A stretch of DNA of 64,000 nt from assembly GCA_004193285.1 (NCBI GenBank), contig SECP01000047.1, positions 1 to 64,000 on the forward strand, in the 5' to 3' direction. Of the stretch, positions 24,716 through 32,939 are shown in pieces; positions within the stretch are counted from its first letter, which is position 1; the number at the start of each line of letters is the position of its first letter. Both the position numbers and the translations under genes were made by a program. The notes beneath the pieces are model-generated. The model saw only the letters and a program-made list of their open reading frames with translations, did no database searches and was not told where the DNA came from. This stretch comes from Myxococcales bacterium (GTDB lineage: Bacteria; Myxococcota_A; Polyangia; Polyangiales; Polyangiaceae).

Positions 24716-26419
24716 ATGAAGCCGGTCGAGAAGCTGGCCCTCGGCGGCGGCCTCCTGTTTCCTTGGCTGTGGATCTGGCAAGGCTTGGATTTCACGGACC
24801 AGGGCTACCTGCTCACCGGGTACCGCTGCTTCTGGCGCTACCCGGAGACGACCGAGGACTCGGGCCACATGTGGCTCACGAACTTCGTGGGCGCGGTGTG
24901 GGACGCCGTCTTCGGGGGCCTCGGTGTCGTCAGCATGCGAGGCCTTTGGGCTTTGTGCCTCTCGGCGGGGGTGCTGCTCGGCTTCCGACTGACTCGCAGC
25001 GTGGTCGGCGGAGTCGGTGCCTCCGCTCTCGGCGCGCTCGCGGCGGCCGTGTTCCTCGCCAACCGCCGCGAGACTTGGTTCTCGTACAACACCGCGTCGT
25101 CGCTCCTGCTGGGGGGCATGGTGCTCTGCTTCGCGCTCGGCATCGCTCAGCGCCGCCGCGCGCTGCTCGTTTGGGGCGGGGTCTTGCTCGGACTCGGCCC
25201 CTTCGCACGCTTCCCCAACGTGCTCGCGTGCGCGCTCCCTTCCGCGCTGCTCCTGGCGGCCTGGCTGGACCCTGACCGACGTCGCGCGCTGGCCAAAGAC
25301 GTGGGAGCGGTCGTGCTGGGCGCGCTCGGCGCGGTGCTCGTCACCGTGGCGGCCATTTACCTGCGGGGCGACTTGCCGCTCTTCATTCGGGGTCTTCGCA
25401 GCTTGTTCGAGCCGAGCATGCAAGAGGCCGGCTACTCCACGAACAGCCTGCTGGACGCCTTCTTGCACGATCAAGGGATCGCGCTGCTGTGCGGGGCCGG
25501 AGTCTGCGCGACTTGCCTCGCCGTCTCCCGGCTGCTGCCGCGGCTACCCAGCGCGGGCGCGTGGGCCGTCATTGCGCTACTGGCTGCGCTAGCGACCTAC
25601 GTCATGTCGCGCTTCGACGAGGCGTGGCGCTTCGTCGTGCCCGGCGCCAGCTACTTCATGCTGCTCGGTTTGGTGCTCGGGGTCTGGCAGCGTAGCTTGG
25701 CCGTGCGCGTCACCGCGTGGCTGCTGCTCATCGCCGTCGTCATCGCGCCGCTGGGCAGCAACAACGGGATCAAGAACGCCCACATGGGTTTGTGGCTGGC
25801 GGTCCCGTTCATGCTCGCGCTGCTGCATTCGCTCGGCGAAGCGCCCCTCGCAGGGCAAGGCTCGCGCGTGGCCGCGCTCCTCGGCCTCGTCCTCGTTGGC
25901 GAGGGGCTCTACCGCGCCAATGACTACGTGTACCGCGAGTCCGACCGCTGGTCGCTGCTCACGCCGGTGCATCACCCGCAGCTGCGCGCCCAGCTGACCT
26001 CCCCCGCGCGCGCCAAGGTGGTGACCGAAGCGCTGGACGAGCTCGGCAAGCGGGTGTCACCTGGCGACTACCTGCTCGCCTACGAGGGCACCCCGCTGCT
26101 TCAATACCTCACCAAGACGCGGCCGTACCTCAATCGGCCTTGGCTGATGGGATGGGAGCGCGGCGACGTCGTCGCTCAGCTGGTGGCAGAAGCGCCCGGG
26201 CGAACGGGTTGCCTCCCGGTGGTCGTGGTCAGCCGCTGGAGCGCGCGCAACGCCGAGTGGCCGCGTCGCAAGCAGCGGCTGGAGAACAAGGCCTCACAGC
26301 GCGGGGTGCGCAAGGTGCTGAACGCCTTCTTGAAGCAGAATGGCTACCGCTCCTCGTGGCGGAACGACTTCTTCGAAATCTTGGAGCCCCCCGCCGAAAG
26401 GCGCGGAAAGTGTCGCTAG
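24716..26419 (+). CDS. polytopic membrane protein, GT-C-like
   Basis: 567 residues. About 11 hydrophobic helices start at LALGGGLLFPWLWIW; the first loop has LDFTDQGYLLTGYRCFW with Asp28, reminiscent of the acidic loop of GT-C enzymes. A ~150-residue periplasmic C-terminal part follows (ALDELGKRVSPGDYLLAYEG to FFEILEPPAERRG). Similar in plan to the proteins at 14796 and 19294, but sequence similarity is low. It could instead be a Wzy-type polymerase. ATG 24716 is 9 nt after the previous stop. Confidence 0.55.
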   Translation: MKPVEKLALGGGLLFPWLWIWQGLDFTDQGYLLTGYRCFWRYPETTEDSGHMWLTNFVGAVWDAVFGGLGVVSMRGLWALCLSAGVLLGFRLTRSVVGGVGASALGALAAAVFLANRRETWFSYNTASSLLLGGMVLCFALGIAQRRRALLVWGGVLLGLGPFARFPNVLACALPSALLLAAWLDPDRRRALAKDVGAVVLGALGAVLVTVAAIYLRGDLPLFIRGLRSLFEPSMQEAGYSTNSLLDAFLHDQGIALLCGAGVCATCLAVSRLLPRLPSAGAWAVIALLAALATYVMSRFDEAWRFVVPGASYFMLLGLVLGVWQRSLAVRVTAWLLLIAVVIAPLGSNNGIKNAHMGLWLAVPFMLALLHSLGEAPLAGQGSRVAALLGLVLVGEGLYRANDYVYRESDRWSLLTPVHHPQLRAQLTSPARAKVVTEALDELGKRVSPGDYLLAYEGTPLLQYLTKTRPYLNRPWLMGWERGDVVAQLVAEAPGRTGCLPVVVVSRWSARNAEWPRRKQRLENKASQRGVRKVLNAFLKQNGYRSSWRNDFFEILEPPAERRGKCR

Positions 26420-26420
26420 C

Positions 26421-27530
26421 ATGACTCGTCCCATGAAGATCGTCACCGTCGTCGGGGCCCGCCCTCAATTCGTCAAAGCCGCCACCGTGAGCGCCGCGAT
26501 CGCGCTGCAGCGCAAGCAGGGGGCGGACTTGGAAGAGGTGCTGGTGCACACCGGCCAGCACTACGACCCGAACATGAGCCAGGTCTTCTTCGACCAGCTC
26601 GAGGTGCCGAGGCCGAAGTACAACTTGGCCGTCGGCTCGGGCTCCCACGGCGCCATGACCGGTAAGATGCTCGGTGCGGTCGAGCAGATCATCGTGGAAG
26701 AAGCGCCGGATTGGCTGCTCGTTTATGGCGACACCAACTCCACCCTCGCGGGCGCGCTCGCGGCGGCCAAGCTCCACGTCCCCGTGTGCCACGTGGAGGC
26801 GGGCCTGCGCTCCTTCGACAAGCGCATGCCGGAGGAAGTAAACCGGATTCTCACGGACCACGTGTCCGAGCTGCTCCTGTGCCCGACGCGCGCGGCGGTG
26901 AGCAACCTGAAGAACGAGGGCGTCACGCGCGGAGTGCACCACGTAGGAGACGTCATGTACGACGCCGCGTTGATGTTCACGAAGGTGGCCGACGCTCCCG
27001 AGGTCGTGCTGGGGCGCTACGGCCTGGAGCCAAAGGGCTTCCGGCTGGCGACCGTGCACCGCGCCGAAAACACGGACGATCCGGCGCGCCTGGAGGGCAT
27101 CGTTTCGGCCCTGGCCAGCTTGGCCGAGCCGCGCTGCCCCATCTTGCTGCCGCTGCACCCTCGCACCCGGGCCACCCTGAAGAGCGGAGGGCTGCTCGAG
27201 CTCGCGGAGCGCAACCCCGCGCTGCGCTTGGTGGAGCCGGTGCCATTTCTGGACATGATCGTCCTCGAGAAGCAGGCTCAGCTGATCTTGACGGACTCTG
27301 GAGGAGTTCAAAAAGAGGCGTACTTTCACGGCGTCCCCTGCGTCACGCTCCGGGAAGACACGGAGTGGGTGGAGACGATCGCGGCCGGCTGGAACCAGCT
27401 CGTCGGCGCCGACCGCGTCCGCATCGAAGCGGCCGTGCTCGCCGCCGCACCCGGGCGCCCGATCGACGAATACGGTAGCGGTGATGCCGCGGCCAAGGTG
27501 GTCGCCTTGCTCCAATCGAAAGACGGCTGA
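26421..27530 (+). CDS. wecB: non-hydrolysing UDP-GlcNAc 2-epimerase
   Basis: 369 residues from ATG 26421; ATG 26433 (MKIVTVVGARPQF) is the more family-like start and lies 10 nt after a TAGCAT element. WecB signatures are GARPQFVKAA, HTGQHYDPNMS, VYGDTNSTLAG, HVEAGLRSFD, MPEEVNRILTD and DSGGVQKEAYF. It interconverts UDP-GlcNAc and UDP-ManNAc in the cytoplasm. A second, clearly different 2-epimerase is encoded at 35743-36846 in the same locus, so one may act on a modified substrate. Confidence 0.9.
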   Translation: MTRPMKIVTVVGARPQFVKAATVSAAIALQRKQGADLEEVLVHTGQHYDPNMSQVFFDQLEVPRPKYNLAVGSGSHGAMTGKMLGAVEQIIVEEAPDWLLVYGDTNSTLAGALAAAKLHVPVCHVEAGLRSFDKRMPEEVNRILTDHVSELLLCPTRAAVSNLKNEGVTRGVHHVGDVMYDAALMFTKVADAPEVVLGRYGLEPKGFRLATVHRAENTDDPARLEGIVSALASLAEPRCPILLPLHPRTRATLKSGGLLELAERNPALRLVEPVPFLDMIVLEKQAQLILTDSGGVQKEAYFHGVPCVTLREDTEWVETIAAGWNQLVGADRVRIEAAVLAAAPGRPIDEYGSGDAAAKVVALLQSKDG

Positions 27531-27533
27531 GCG

Positions 27534-29033
27534 GTGACCTCGCGCGGCGAAGCGTCGTCGGAGACGGACGCGCTCGCGGACAAAGAGCCCGGTCGCGCCG
27601 GAGTGCGGCTCGTCAAGCAGTCGATGCTCTACACGCTCGGCATCGCCGCGACGCGGTTTGCCAACTTGCTCCTACTGCCGTTCTACCTGCGGACGCTGTC
27701 CAAAGAGGACTACGGGGCGCTGGGCGTGCTCGAGCAGCTCGTGCAAATGATGGTGATCATCACCATGGCCGGCGGCATGGAGACGCTGGTCAAGATCGGT
27801 AGTGACCTCTACGAAAAGCCGGAAGACCAGCTGCGCCTCGTCTCCACCATGACGACTTGGATGCTGCTCAGCGGCGCGGTCGTCGGCGTGCTCGGTAGCT
27901 TGCTCTGGCCCTGGGCGGGCCAGCTCCTGGGCGGCATTCGGCTGTGGCCGCTCGGCGTTTGCGCCTTGTTCACGGTCGCGGCGTCGTCTGCGTTCCAGTC
28001 GTTGTCGGCGCACCTGCAGGTGCGCGGCGAGGTCCGAAAGCACACGCTTTTTCAAGCCCTGCGCACGGCCGTCAACGTGGCGATCGGCGTGCCGCTCCTG
28101 CTCCTGACCGATTGGGGCCTCATGGCGCTGCTGCTCGCGACCTGCCTCTCGTATTGGATCTGCGCGGGCGCGCTCGCGACGCAGATGCCAAAAGGCCTTC
28201 GCCTGTCGATCGATCCGGCGCTGCTGAAGCGCGTGCTGCGCTACGGCGTGCCGCTGTTGCCCCACATCGCGGCGGCGTACATCTTTCAATCACTCGACAA
28301 GTTCATGCTCGCGGGTTCTTCCGAGCACGGGCTGGAGGTAGCGGGCGTGTACTCGGTCGGCTCACGCATCGCCTCCGGCGCGATGATGCTCGGCCTCGGC
28401 ATGCAGCGCGCTTGGCTACCGTTCTTCTTCAAGCAAGCCAAGCAGGGTGACGCCCAGAGCTGGGAGCGCGTGCGGCACCTCTCGTTTTGGAGCATGGCGG
28501 GCATGGCGACGTGCGTCGCCGGGCTGTCGCTCACCGCGCCGGAGGTGGTCGCGCTGATCACGCCGGGCGGTTACGGCACCGCGGCCGCCGTCACCTCCGT
28601 GCTCTGCTTGGGCACGCTCTACCGGACCGGCGCGCAGACGGCGGGAGCGGTGGTGCTCAGCAACGAGTCGGCCGCGTACCGAATTTGGCTCGCTTCGCTC
28701 CCGGCCGCGCTCGTGAACATCGCCCTCAATATTTGGTGGATCCCGCGCTGGGGCGCGCTGGGCGCGTGCTGGGCGACCAGCGTCGCCATGGCGCTGAACA
28801 TGCTGTTCACGGTCATGATGGGCCGCGCGGTGCGCAAGGTGCCATTCCGCTACGGCGCCATCGGCGCGCTGCTGCTCACGGTCACGTTGATCGTCGCTCT
28901 GGCGGAGCACGCGCCGCTCCTCGTTCGGCTGGCCTTGTGCGCGGTGGTGCCGCTGCTCGCGGTGGCGTTCGACTGGTCCTTTGCCCGAGCCGAGGTCGGC
29001 AAGCTACTCGCACGCCGACGAGCGCTGAGCTAG
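27534..29033 (+). CDS. Wzx-like polysaccharide flippase (MVF/MOP family)
   Basis: 499 residues from GTG 27534, 3 nt after the preceding TGA. Twelve to fourteen hydrophobic helices are visible; the start (LVKQSMLYTLGIAATRFANLLLLPFYLRTLSKEDYGALGVLEQ) is the hallmark of RfbX/Wzx polysaccharide exporters, and YSVGSRIASGAMMLGLGMQRAWLPFFF is the conserved mid-protein motif. It would translocate the undecaprenyl-diphosphate-linked repeat unit across the inner membrane. No Wzy, Wza or Wzc gene was recognised in the window. Confidence 0.85.
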   Translation: MTSRGEASSETDALADKEPGRAGVRLVKQSMLYTLGIAATRFANLLLLPFYLRTLSKEDYGALGVLEQLVQMMVIITMAGGMETLVKIGSDLYEKPEDQLRLVSTMTTWMLLSGAVVGVLGSLLWPWAGQLLGGIRLWPLGVCALFTVAASSAFQSLSAHLQVRGEVRKHTLFQALRTAVNVAIGVPLLLLTDWGLMALLLATCLSYWICAGALATQMPKGLRLSIDPALLKRVLRYGVPLLPHIAAAYIFQSLDKFMLAGSSEHGLEVAGVYSVGSRIASGAMMLGLGMQRAWLPFFFKQAKQGDAQSWERVRHLSFWSMAGMATCVAGLSLTAPEVVALITPGGYGTAAAVTSVLCLGTLYRTGAQTAGAVVLSNESAAYRIWLASLPAALVNIALNIWWIPRWGALGACWATSVAMALNMLFTVMMGRAVRKVPFRYGAIGALLLTVTLIVALAEHAPLLVRLALCAVVPLLAVAFDWSFARAEVGKLLARRRALS

Positions 29034-29051
29034 CGTCCCGGGCACTCACAC

Positions 29052-30185
29052 ATGCGCGTCGCTTGCGTCCCGGTTTGTAATTACTTCACTTCAGACAATC
29101 GCGTACGCCGCGTGTGTCAGTTCCTCCTCAAGCAGGGCTTCGAGGTGCACGTCCTCGCCATCGGCCGGCATGATTTGCCCGAGCACGAAACGGTGGAAGG
29201 CATCTCCATCCATCGCTTTCGCTCCTCCTCCACCAAGACGATCCGCCGGGGCGTGAACCTCACCGCGCTGCGTGCGTTTCGTGCCTACGTCGCAGGGTGC
29301 ATCAGCTGGGTCCGCAAGCTGCGGCCGGAGGTGATCCACTACAACGACTGGAACACGCTCTTCATCCAGCGGCTGGCGCGCGTGCCCCATCGCGCCATCT
29401 ACGACATGCACGAGCTCTTCCAGGATCTGGATTATCTCGACTTCCCGAAATCGATCAACCGCGCGGTCGCGGCCATCGACCGTGATGGGCTGCGCCGGGC
29501 CGACGCGGTCATCTGCGTCTCCAACCCCATCGCGGAGGAAATGCGCGCCCTCACCGACAAGCCGGTGTACGTCGTCCGCAACGTGCCCGAAGCGCGCTTC
29601 GCGGAAGGAGCCGGCAACCCCGCCATCGTTCAGAGCCTGCGGGACGGCCGCAAGCACCTCATGTACGTGGGCGCTATTCAGCGCGAAAAAGGCGGACTCT
29701 TCATGCTGGACCTGCTGGAGCGCTTGCCGCCCGAGTACGCGCTGGACTGCCTCTCGGGTCGCACCCCGAAGAACGCGTTCTTCACGGAAGCGGCGGAGCA
29801 GCGCGGGCTCGGGGAGCGAGTCAAGGTTTGGGACTACGTGCCGCAGGAAGAAATCTGCTCGAGCATTCGTCACGGCCACGCGGGGCTCAGCTTCTTCGTT
29901 CCCAAATCGCGCATCTACGAGTTCGCGCTGCCCAACAAGATCTTCGAGTACTTCTTGGCCGGGCTGCCCGTCATCACGTCGGAGGCCCGCGCTCAAGCGG
30001 AGCTGGTGCAGGAGACGGGCCTCGGCCTCGTGGTTAGCCTCGGCGACGCGGACGCTTCCGCCGAGCGCGTGCGGACGTGGACGCCGCCGGCCGTGTCACG
30101 TGAGCTCGTGGAGCGTCACGGCCTGACGTGGCAGCACGAAGAGCTCGCCCTGGAGCGCGTCTACCGCGACCTCGGCATCATTTGA
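29052..30185 (+). CDS. GT4-family glycosyltransferase
   Basis: 377 residues. GT-B fold: the N-terminal domain has SDNRVRRVCQFLLKQGFEVHVLAIG and HYNDWNTLFIQRLA; the C-terminal domain has LMYVGAIQREKGG, VWDYVPQEEICSSI and the nucleotide-binding loop FALPNKIFEYFLAGLPVITSE (the E-x7-E type signature of GT4). Soluble, cytoplasmic. GAGCTAGCGT at 29027-29036, overlapping the wzx stop, is a possible internal promoter. Ends 7 bp from the convergent GT-C gene. Confidence 0.85.
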   Translation: MRVACVPVCNYFTSDNRVRRVCQFLLKQGFEVHVLAIGRHDLPEHETVEGISIHRFRSSSTKTIRRGVNLTALRAFRAYVAGCISWVRKLRPEVIHYNDWNTLFIQRLARVPHRAIYDMHELFQDLDYLDFPKSINRAVAAIDRDGLRRADAVICVSNPIAEEMRALTDKPVYVVRNVPEARFAEGAGNPAIVQSLRDGRKHLMYVGAIQREKGGLFMLDLLERLPPEYALDCLSGRTPKNAFFTEAAEQRGLGERVKVWDYVPQEEICSSIRHGHAGLSFFVPKSRIYEFALPNKIFEYFLAGLPVITSEARAQAELVQETGLGLVVSLGDADASAERVRTWTPPAVSRELVERHGLTWQHEELALERVYRDLGII

Positions 30186-30192
30186 GCCGGCT

Positions 30193-31737
30193 TCAGTCAG
30201 CGCGCGCGTACAACCGCACCACGAAATCGCCATGATGGCGCAGCACCGCTAGCTCCTTGCCGAGCTTGGCTTTGCCGAGCGCGCGGCGGGTCTTCTTCCC
30301 CAGCTGCGTGCCCTCCGCGTCCACGTAGTCGCTGTCCCAGAGGAGCACGTAGTCGGCGCTGCGCGGGGATTTGGCGGCCTTCGTGCGCAGCCAAGGCGCC
30401 ATGAGCTTGGGGTCGCCGCCGTAGACTCGAGGGGTGCCCTCACGCCCGCGCTGCCGCCAGTTTTTGCCCATCTTCTTCGCGAGGGAGCTGAGGAAATGGC
30501 GATTGTTGGGGCGCCCGCACGCCTCCGTGCCTGGCCACTTCGTGCAGTACTCCGCGCTCGGTAGCGAGCTGACTGCGCGCGCGGTTCCGACTCCCGTGAA
30601 GAGGACCAGCACGCCCGCGGCCACCTGCTGGAGGCGGCGCCGTTCCAGCGGCAGGCGCCGCAGTAGCCACTCGACCCCGGCGCTGGCCAGCACCGCCACC
30701 ACTGCGGAAGCGGGCAGCATGTAACGCGCCGACTTCTTCTTGGCGAGGCAGATGACGATCAGATAGGGGACGAATGCAAGGGCGAGCCAGCCGTAGTGTT
30801 TACGCAGGTCCCGCAGGAGCCACCAGGTGCACGAGCCCAGCGCGGTTGCGGCCGCTACCTCGTAGGGCGTCACGCTGAAAACGTACTTGAGGTAGTAGAT
30901 AGCGCCCGGATCGTTGGTCCGCCGGCCATTCACGACGGCGCGGTGCCCCGCCTCCACGACGCGCTCGCTCGTCGTCACCACGTACTTCAGCGTCTCGAGC
31001 GGCGCGTGCCAGAGCACCGGCCACAGCAAGAACGCGGTAGCCAAAGCCGCAACCGTGGCTACCGCCGCGACGCGCAAGCCACGCCGATCGCGGAGGCGGC
31101 TGCGCACGGTGGTGCCGAGCAGGATGAGCATCAGCCCGGCGGGTACCAGCGCGATGGCGAGCTTCGTCAGCACGCCGAGCCCGAACAGCGCGCCCGCGCC
31201 GAGCGCTGCAGCGTCCGACCCGCGCTCGTAGGCCAGGACGGACAGCAAGAGGCCGAGCCAAGCAAAGCCGAGCGCGGCCATGTCCAGATGCGCCATGCGC
31301 GATTGCTCGATCAGCATGGGCTCCGTGGTCAGGAAGACCGACAAGAGCAGGGCCGGTCGCCACTGCGCCCGACCCCAGAGCGCGATCAACAGCGGAAAGG
31401 TGAGCGAGGCAGCGAGAGTGCCCACCATCGCCCCGAGAAACTTGAGCGCAAACAGCGACCGCTCGTCGATCAGCTCGGCCGACATCGAGCCATTGAGCTT
31501 CATGACCGCGCCCGCGACCCACATCATGGTCACCCCCGGGTGCGGCGCGCGCGAGGTCGCGGCCCAGTCGCCCTCGGCCAGCGCCTGCCAGAAGTAGCGC
31601 GCGCGCTTGAACCACAGCAGTGAGTCGACGTGCACCGCCTCCGTGACTCGATAAAAGCGCAAGAATCCTGCCGCCAAGAAGAGCAACGCCGTCGCCAGGA
31701 GAACCCAGTGGCGACGCAGCGGAGCGGGGACTTCCAT
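30193..31737 (-). CDS. polytopic GT39/ArnT-like glycosyltransferase
   Basis: 514 residues. Multiple membrane helices start at VLLATALLFLAAGFLRFYRVTEAVHVDSLLWFKRA; Asp38 lies in the first loop, and RAPHPGVTMMWVAGAVMKLNG follows as in PMT/ArnT-like proteins. A cytosolic/periplasmic tail of ~110 residues (RPNNRHFLSSLAKKMGKNWR) closes it. Convergent with the GT4 gene (7-bp gap) and separated by ~110 bp from the next minus-strand gene. Fourth GT-C-like protein of the locus. Confidence 0.75.
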   Translation of the reverse strand: MEVPAPLRRHWVLLATALLFLAAGFLRFYRVTEAVHVDSLLWFKRARYFWQALAEGDWAATSRAPHPGVTMMWVAGAVMKLNGSMSAELIDERSLFALKFLGAMVGTLAASLTFPLLIALWGRAQWRPALLLSVFLTTEPMLIEQSRMAHLDMAALGFAWLGLLLSVLAYERGSDAAALGAGALFGLGVLTKLAIALVPAGLMLILLGTTVRSRLRDRRGLRVAAVATVAALATAFLLWPVLWHAPLETLKYVVTTSERVVEAGHRAVVNGRRTNDPGAIYYLKYVFSVTPYEVAAATALGSCTWWLLRDLRKHYGWLALAFVPYLIVICLAKKKSARYMLPASAVVAVLASAGVEWLLRRLPLERRRLQQVAAGVLVLFTGVGTARAVSSLPSAEYCTKWPGTEACGRPNNRHFLSSLAKKMGKNWRQRGREGTPRVYGGDPKLMAPWLRTKAAKSPRSADYVLLWDSDYVDAEGTQLGKKTRRALGKAKLGKELAVLRHHGDFVVRLYARAD

Positions 31738-31851
31738 GCAGCAGACTCGTTCGTACCACGGCGGTCGCCGAGGTAGGCAAGCGCAAAAGCCCCTCCTCCC
31801 GCCGCTACCGGAGCAGAGCGCGCCGGAGCAGGGAAACTCCGGCGCGGCCCC

Positions 31852-32937
31852 TCAGAGGGCGGCTTTGACCGCGGACACGACCTTGTCCTGGTCCGCTTCG
31901 CTGAGGTACGGGTGCATGGGCAGGCTGATGACCTCGCGCGACGCTTGCTCCGACACGGGCAGGTCGCCCCAGGCGGAGGTGCCGGCGAAGACCGGCTGCT
32001 CGTGAAGGCACTTGGGGTAGTACACCGCGGTCGGGATACCGGCCTCCTTCAGCTTGGCGCCGAGCGCGTCGCGCTCCTTCGCGCGGATCGTGTACTGCGC
32101 GTAAACGTGCGTGTTGCCAGGCACGACCTCGGGCACGGTGCACACGTCGCGCAGGAGCTCGGAGTAGCGCGCGCCGATGCGGTTACGCTCCGCAACCTCC
32201 CACGCAAAGTGCGGCAGCTTGCCGAGCAGCACCGCCGCCTGCAGCGTGTCGAAGCGGCCGTTGGTGCCGACCATGGTGTGATGGTGGCGCTTCTCTCCGC
32301 CGTGGGTGCGGATGGCCCGCATCTTCCCCGCGAGCGCGTCGTCGCTGGTGAACAGCGCGCCGCCGTCCCCGTAGCAGCCGAGCGGCTTGGCAGGAAAGAA
32401 GCTGGTGCTGCCGATGAGGGTCACGCCGCAGCTCTTTTGCCCGTTTTGCGTGGCGCCGAAGCTCTGCGCGCCGTCCTCGATCACGGGGATGCCGTGCTTG
32501 GCCCCGATGGCGTTGATGGCGGCGTAGTCCGGCATCTGCCCGAACAGGCTGACCGGCATGATCGCCTTGGTGCGCGGCGTGATGGCGGCCTCGAGCTTGC
32601 TCACGTCCAGATTGAAGGCGACCGGGTCCACGTCCACGAACACCGGCTTCGCGCCGACGAGCGGCACGACCTCAGCCGAGCTGATCCACGTGAAGGCGAC
32701 CGTCACGACTTCGTCGCCCGGGCCTACTCCCAGCGCGCGCAGGGCAATTTCCAGGCTGTGGGTGCCGCTGGAGGTCGTGATGCAGTGCTTCACGCCGACG
32801 TAGCTGGCGAGCTGCTTTTCTACCTCCGCGACCTCGGGCCCCATGATGAAAGCGCCGTGCTCGAGCACGGCGTTCATCCGCCCCTCAATCTCGGCCTTGT
32901 ACTTCTGGTGCGGGGTCTTGAGATCGATGAATTGCAT
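31852..32937 (-). CDS. UDP-sugar aminotransferase, WbpE/WlbC-like (DegT family)
   Basis: 361 residues from ATG 32937 (MQFIDLKTPHQKYK, the family start); the frame continues upstream as non-genic sequence. PLP features are SSGTHSLEIALRALGVGPGDEVV, FVDVDPVAFNLD, PVIEDGAQSFGA and the Lys in SFFPAKPLGCYGDGGA, the last phrase being characteristic of WbpE/WlbC. It should convert UDP-3-keto-GlcNAcA into UDP-GlcNAc3NA (3-amino). It sits 2 bp downstream of the fused dehydrogenase-acetyltransferase, which supplies the steps before and after it. Confidence 0.9.
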   Translation of the reverse strand: MQFIDLKTPHQKYKAEIEGRMNAVLEHGAFIMGPEVAEVEKQLASYVGVKHCITTSSGTHSLEIALRALGVGPGDEVVTVAFTWISSAEVVPLVGAKPVFVDVDPVAFNLDVSKLEAAITPRTKAIMPVSLFGQMPDYAAINAIGAKHGIPVIEDGAQSFGATQNGQKSCGVTLIGSTSFFPAKPLGCYGDGGALFTSDDALAGKMRAIRTHGGEKRHHHTMVGTNGRFDTLQAAVLLGKLPHFAWEVAERNRIGARYSELLRDVCTVPEVVPGNTHVYAQYTIRAKERDALGAKLKEAGIPTAVYYPKCLHEQPVFAGTSAWGDLPVSEQASREVISLPMHPYLSEADQDKVVSAVKAAL

Positions 32938-32939
32938 GA

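Noticed and set aside
24716..26419. Calling the polytopic protein a Wzy polymerase
   Set aside because: No Wzy signature could be confirmed by eye, and the acidic first loop fits GT-C proteins as well. Left as a membrane protein with uncertain role.
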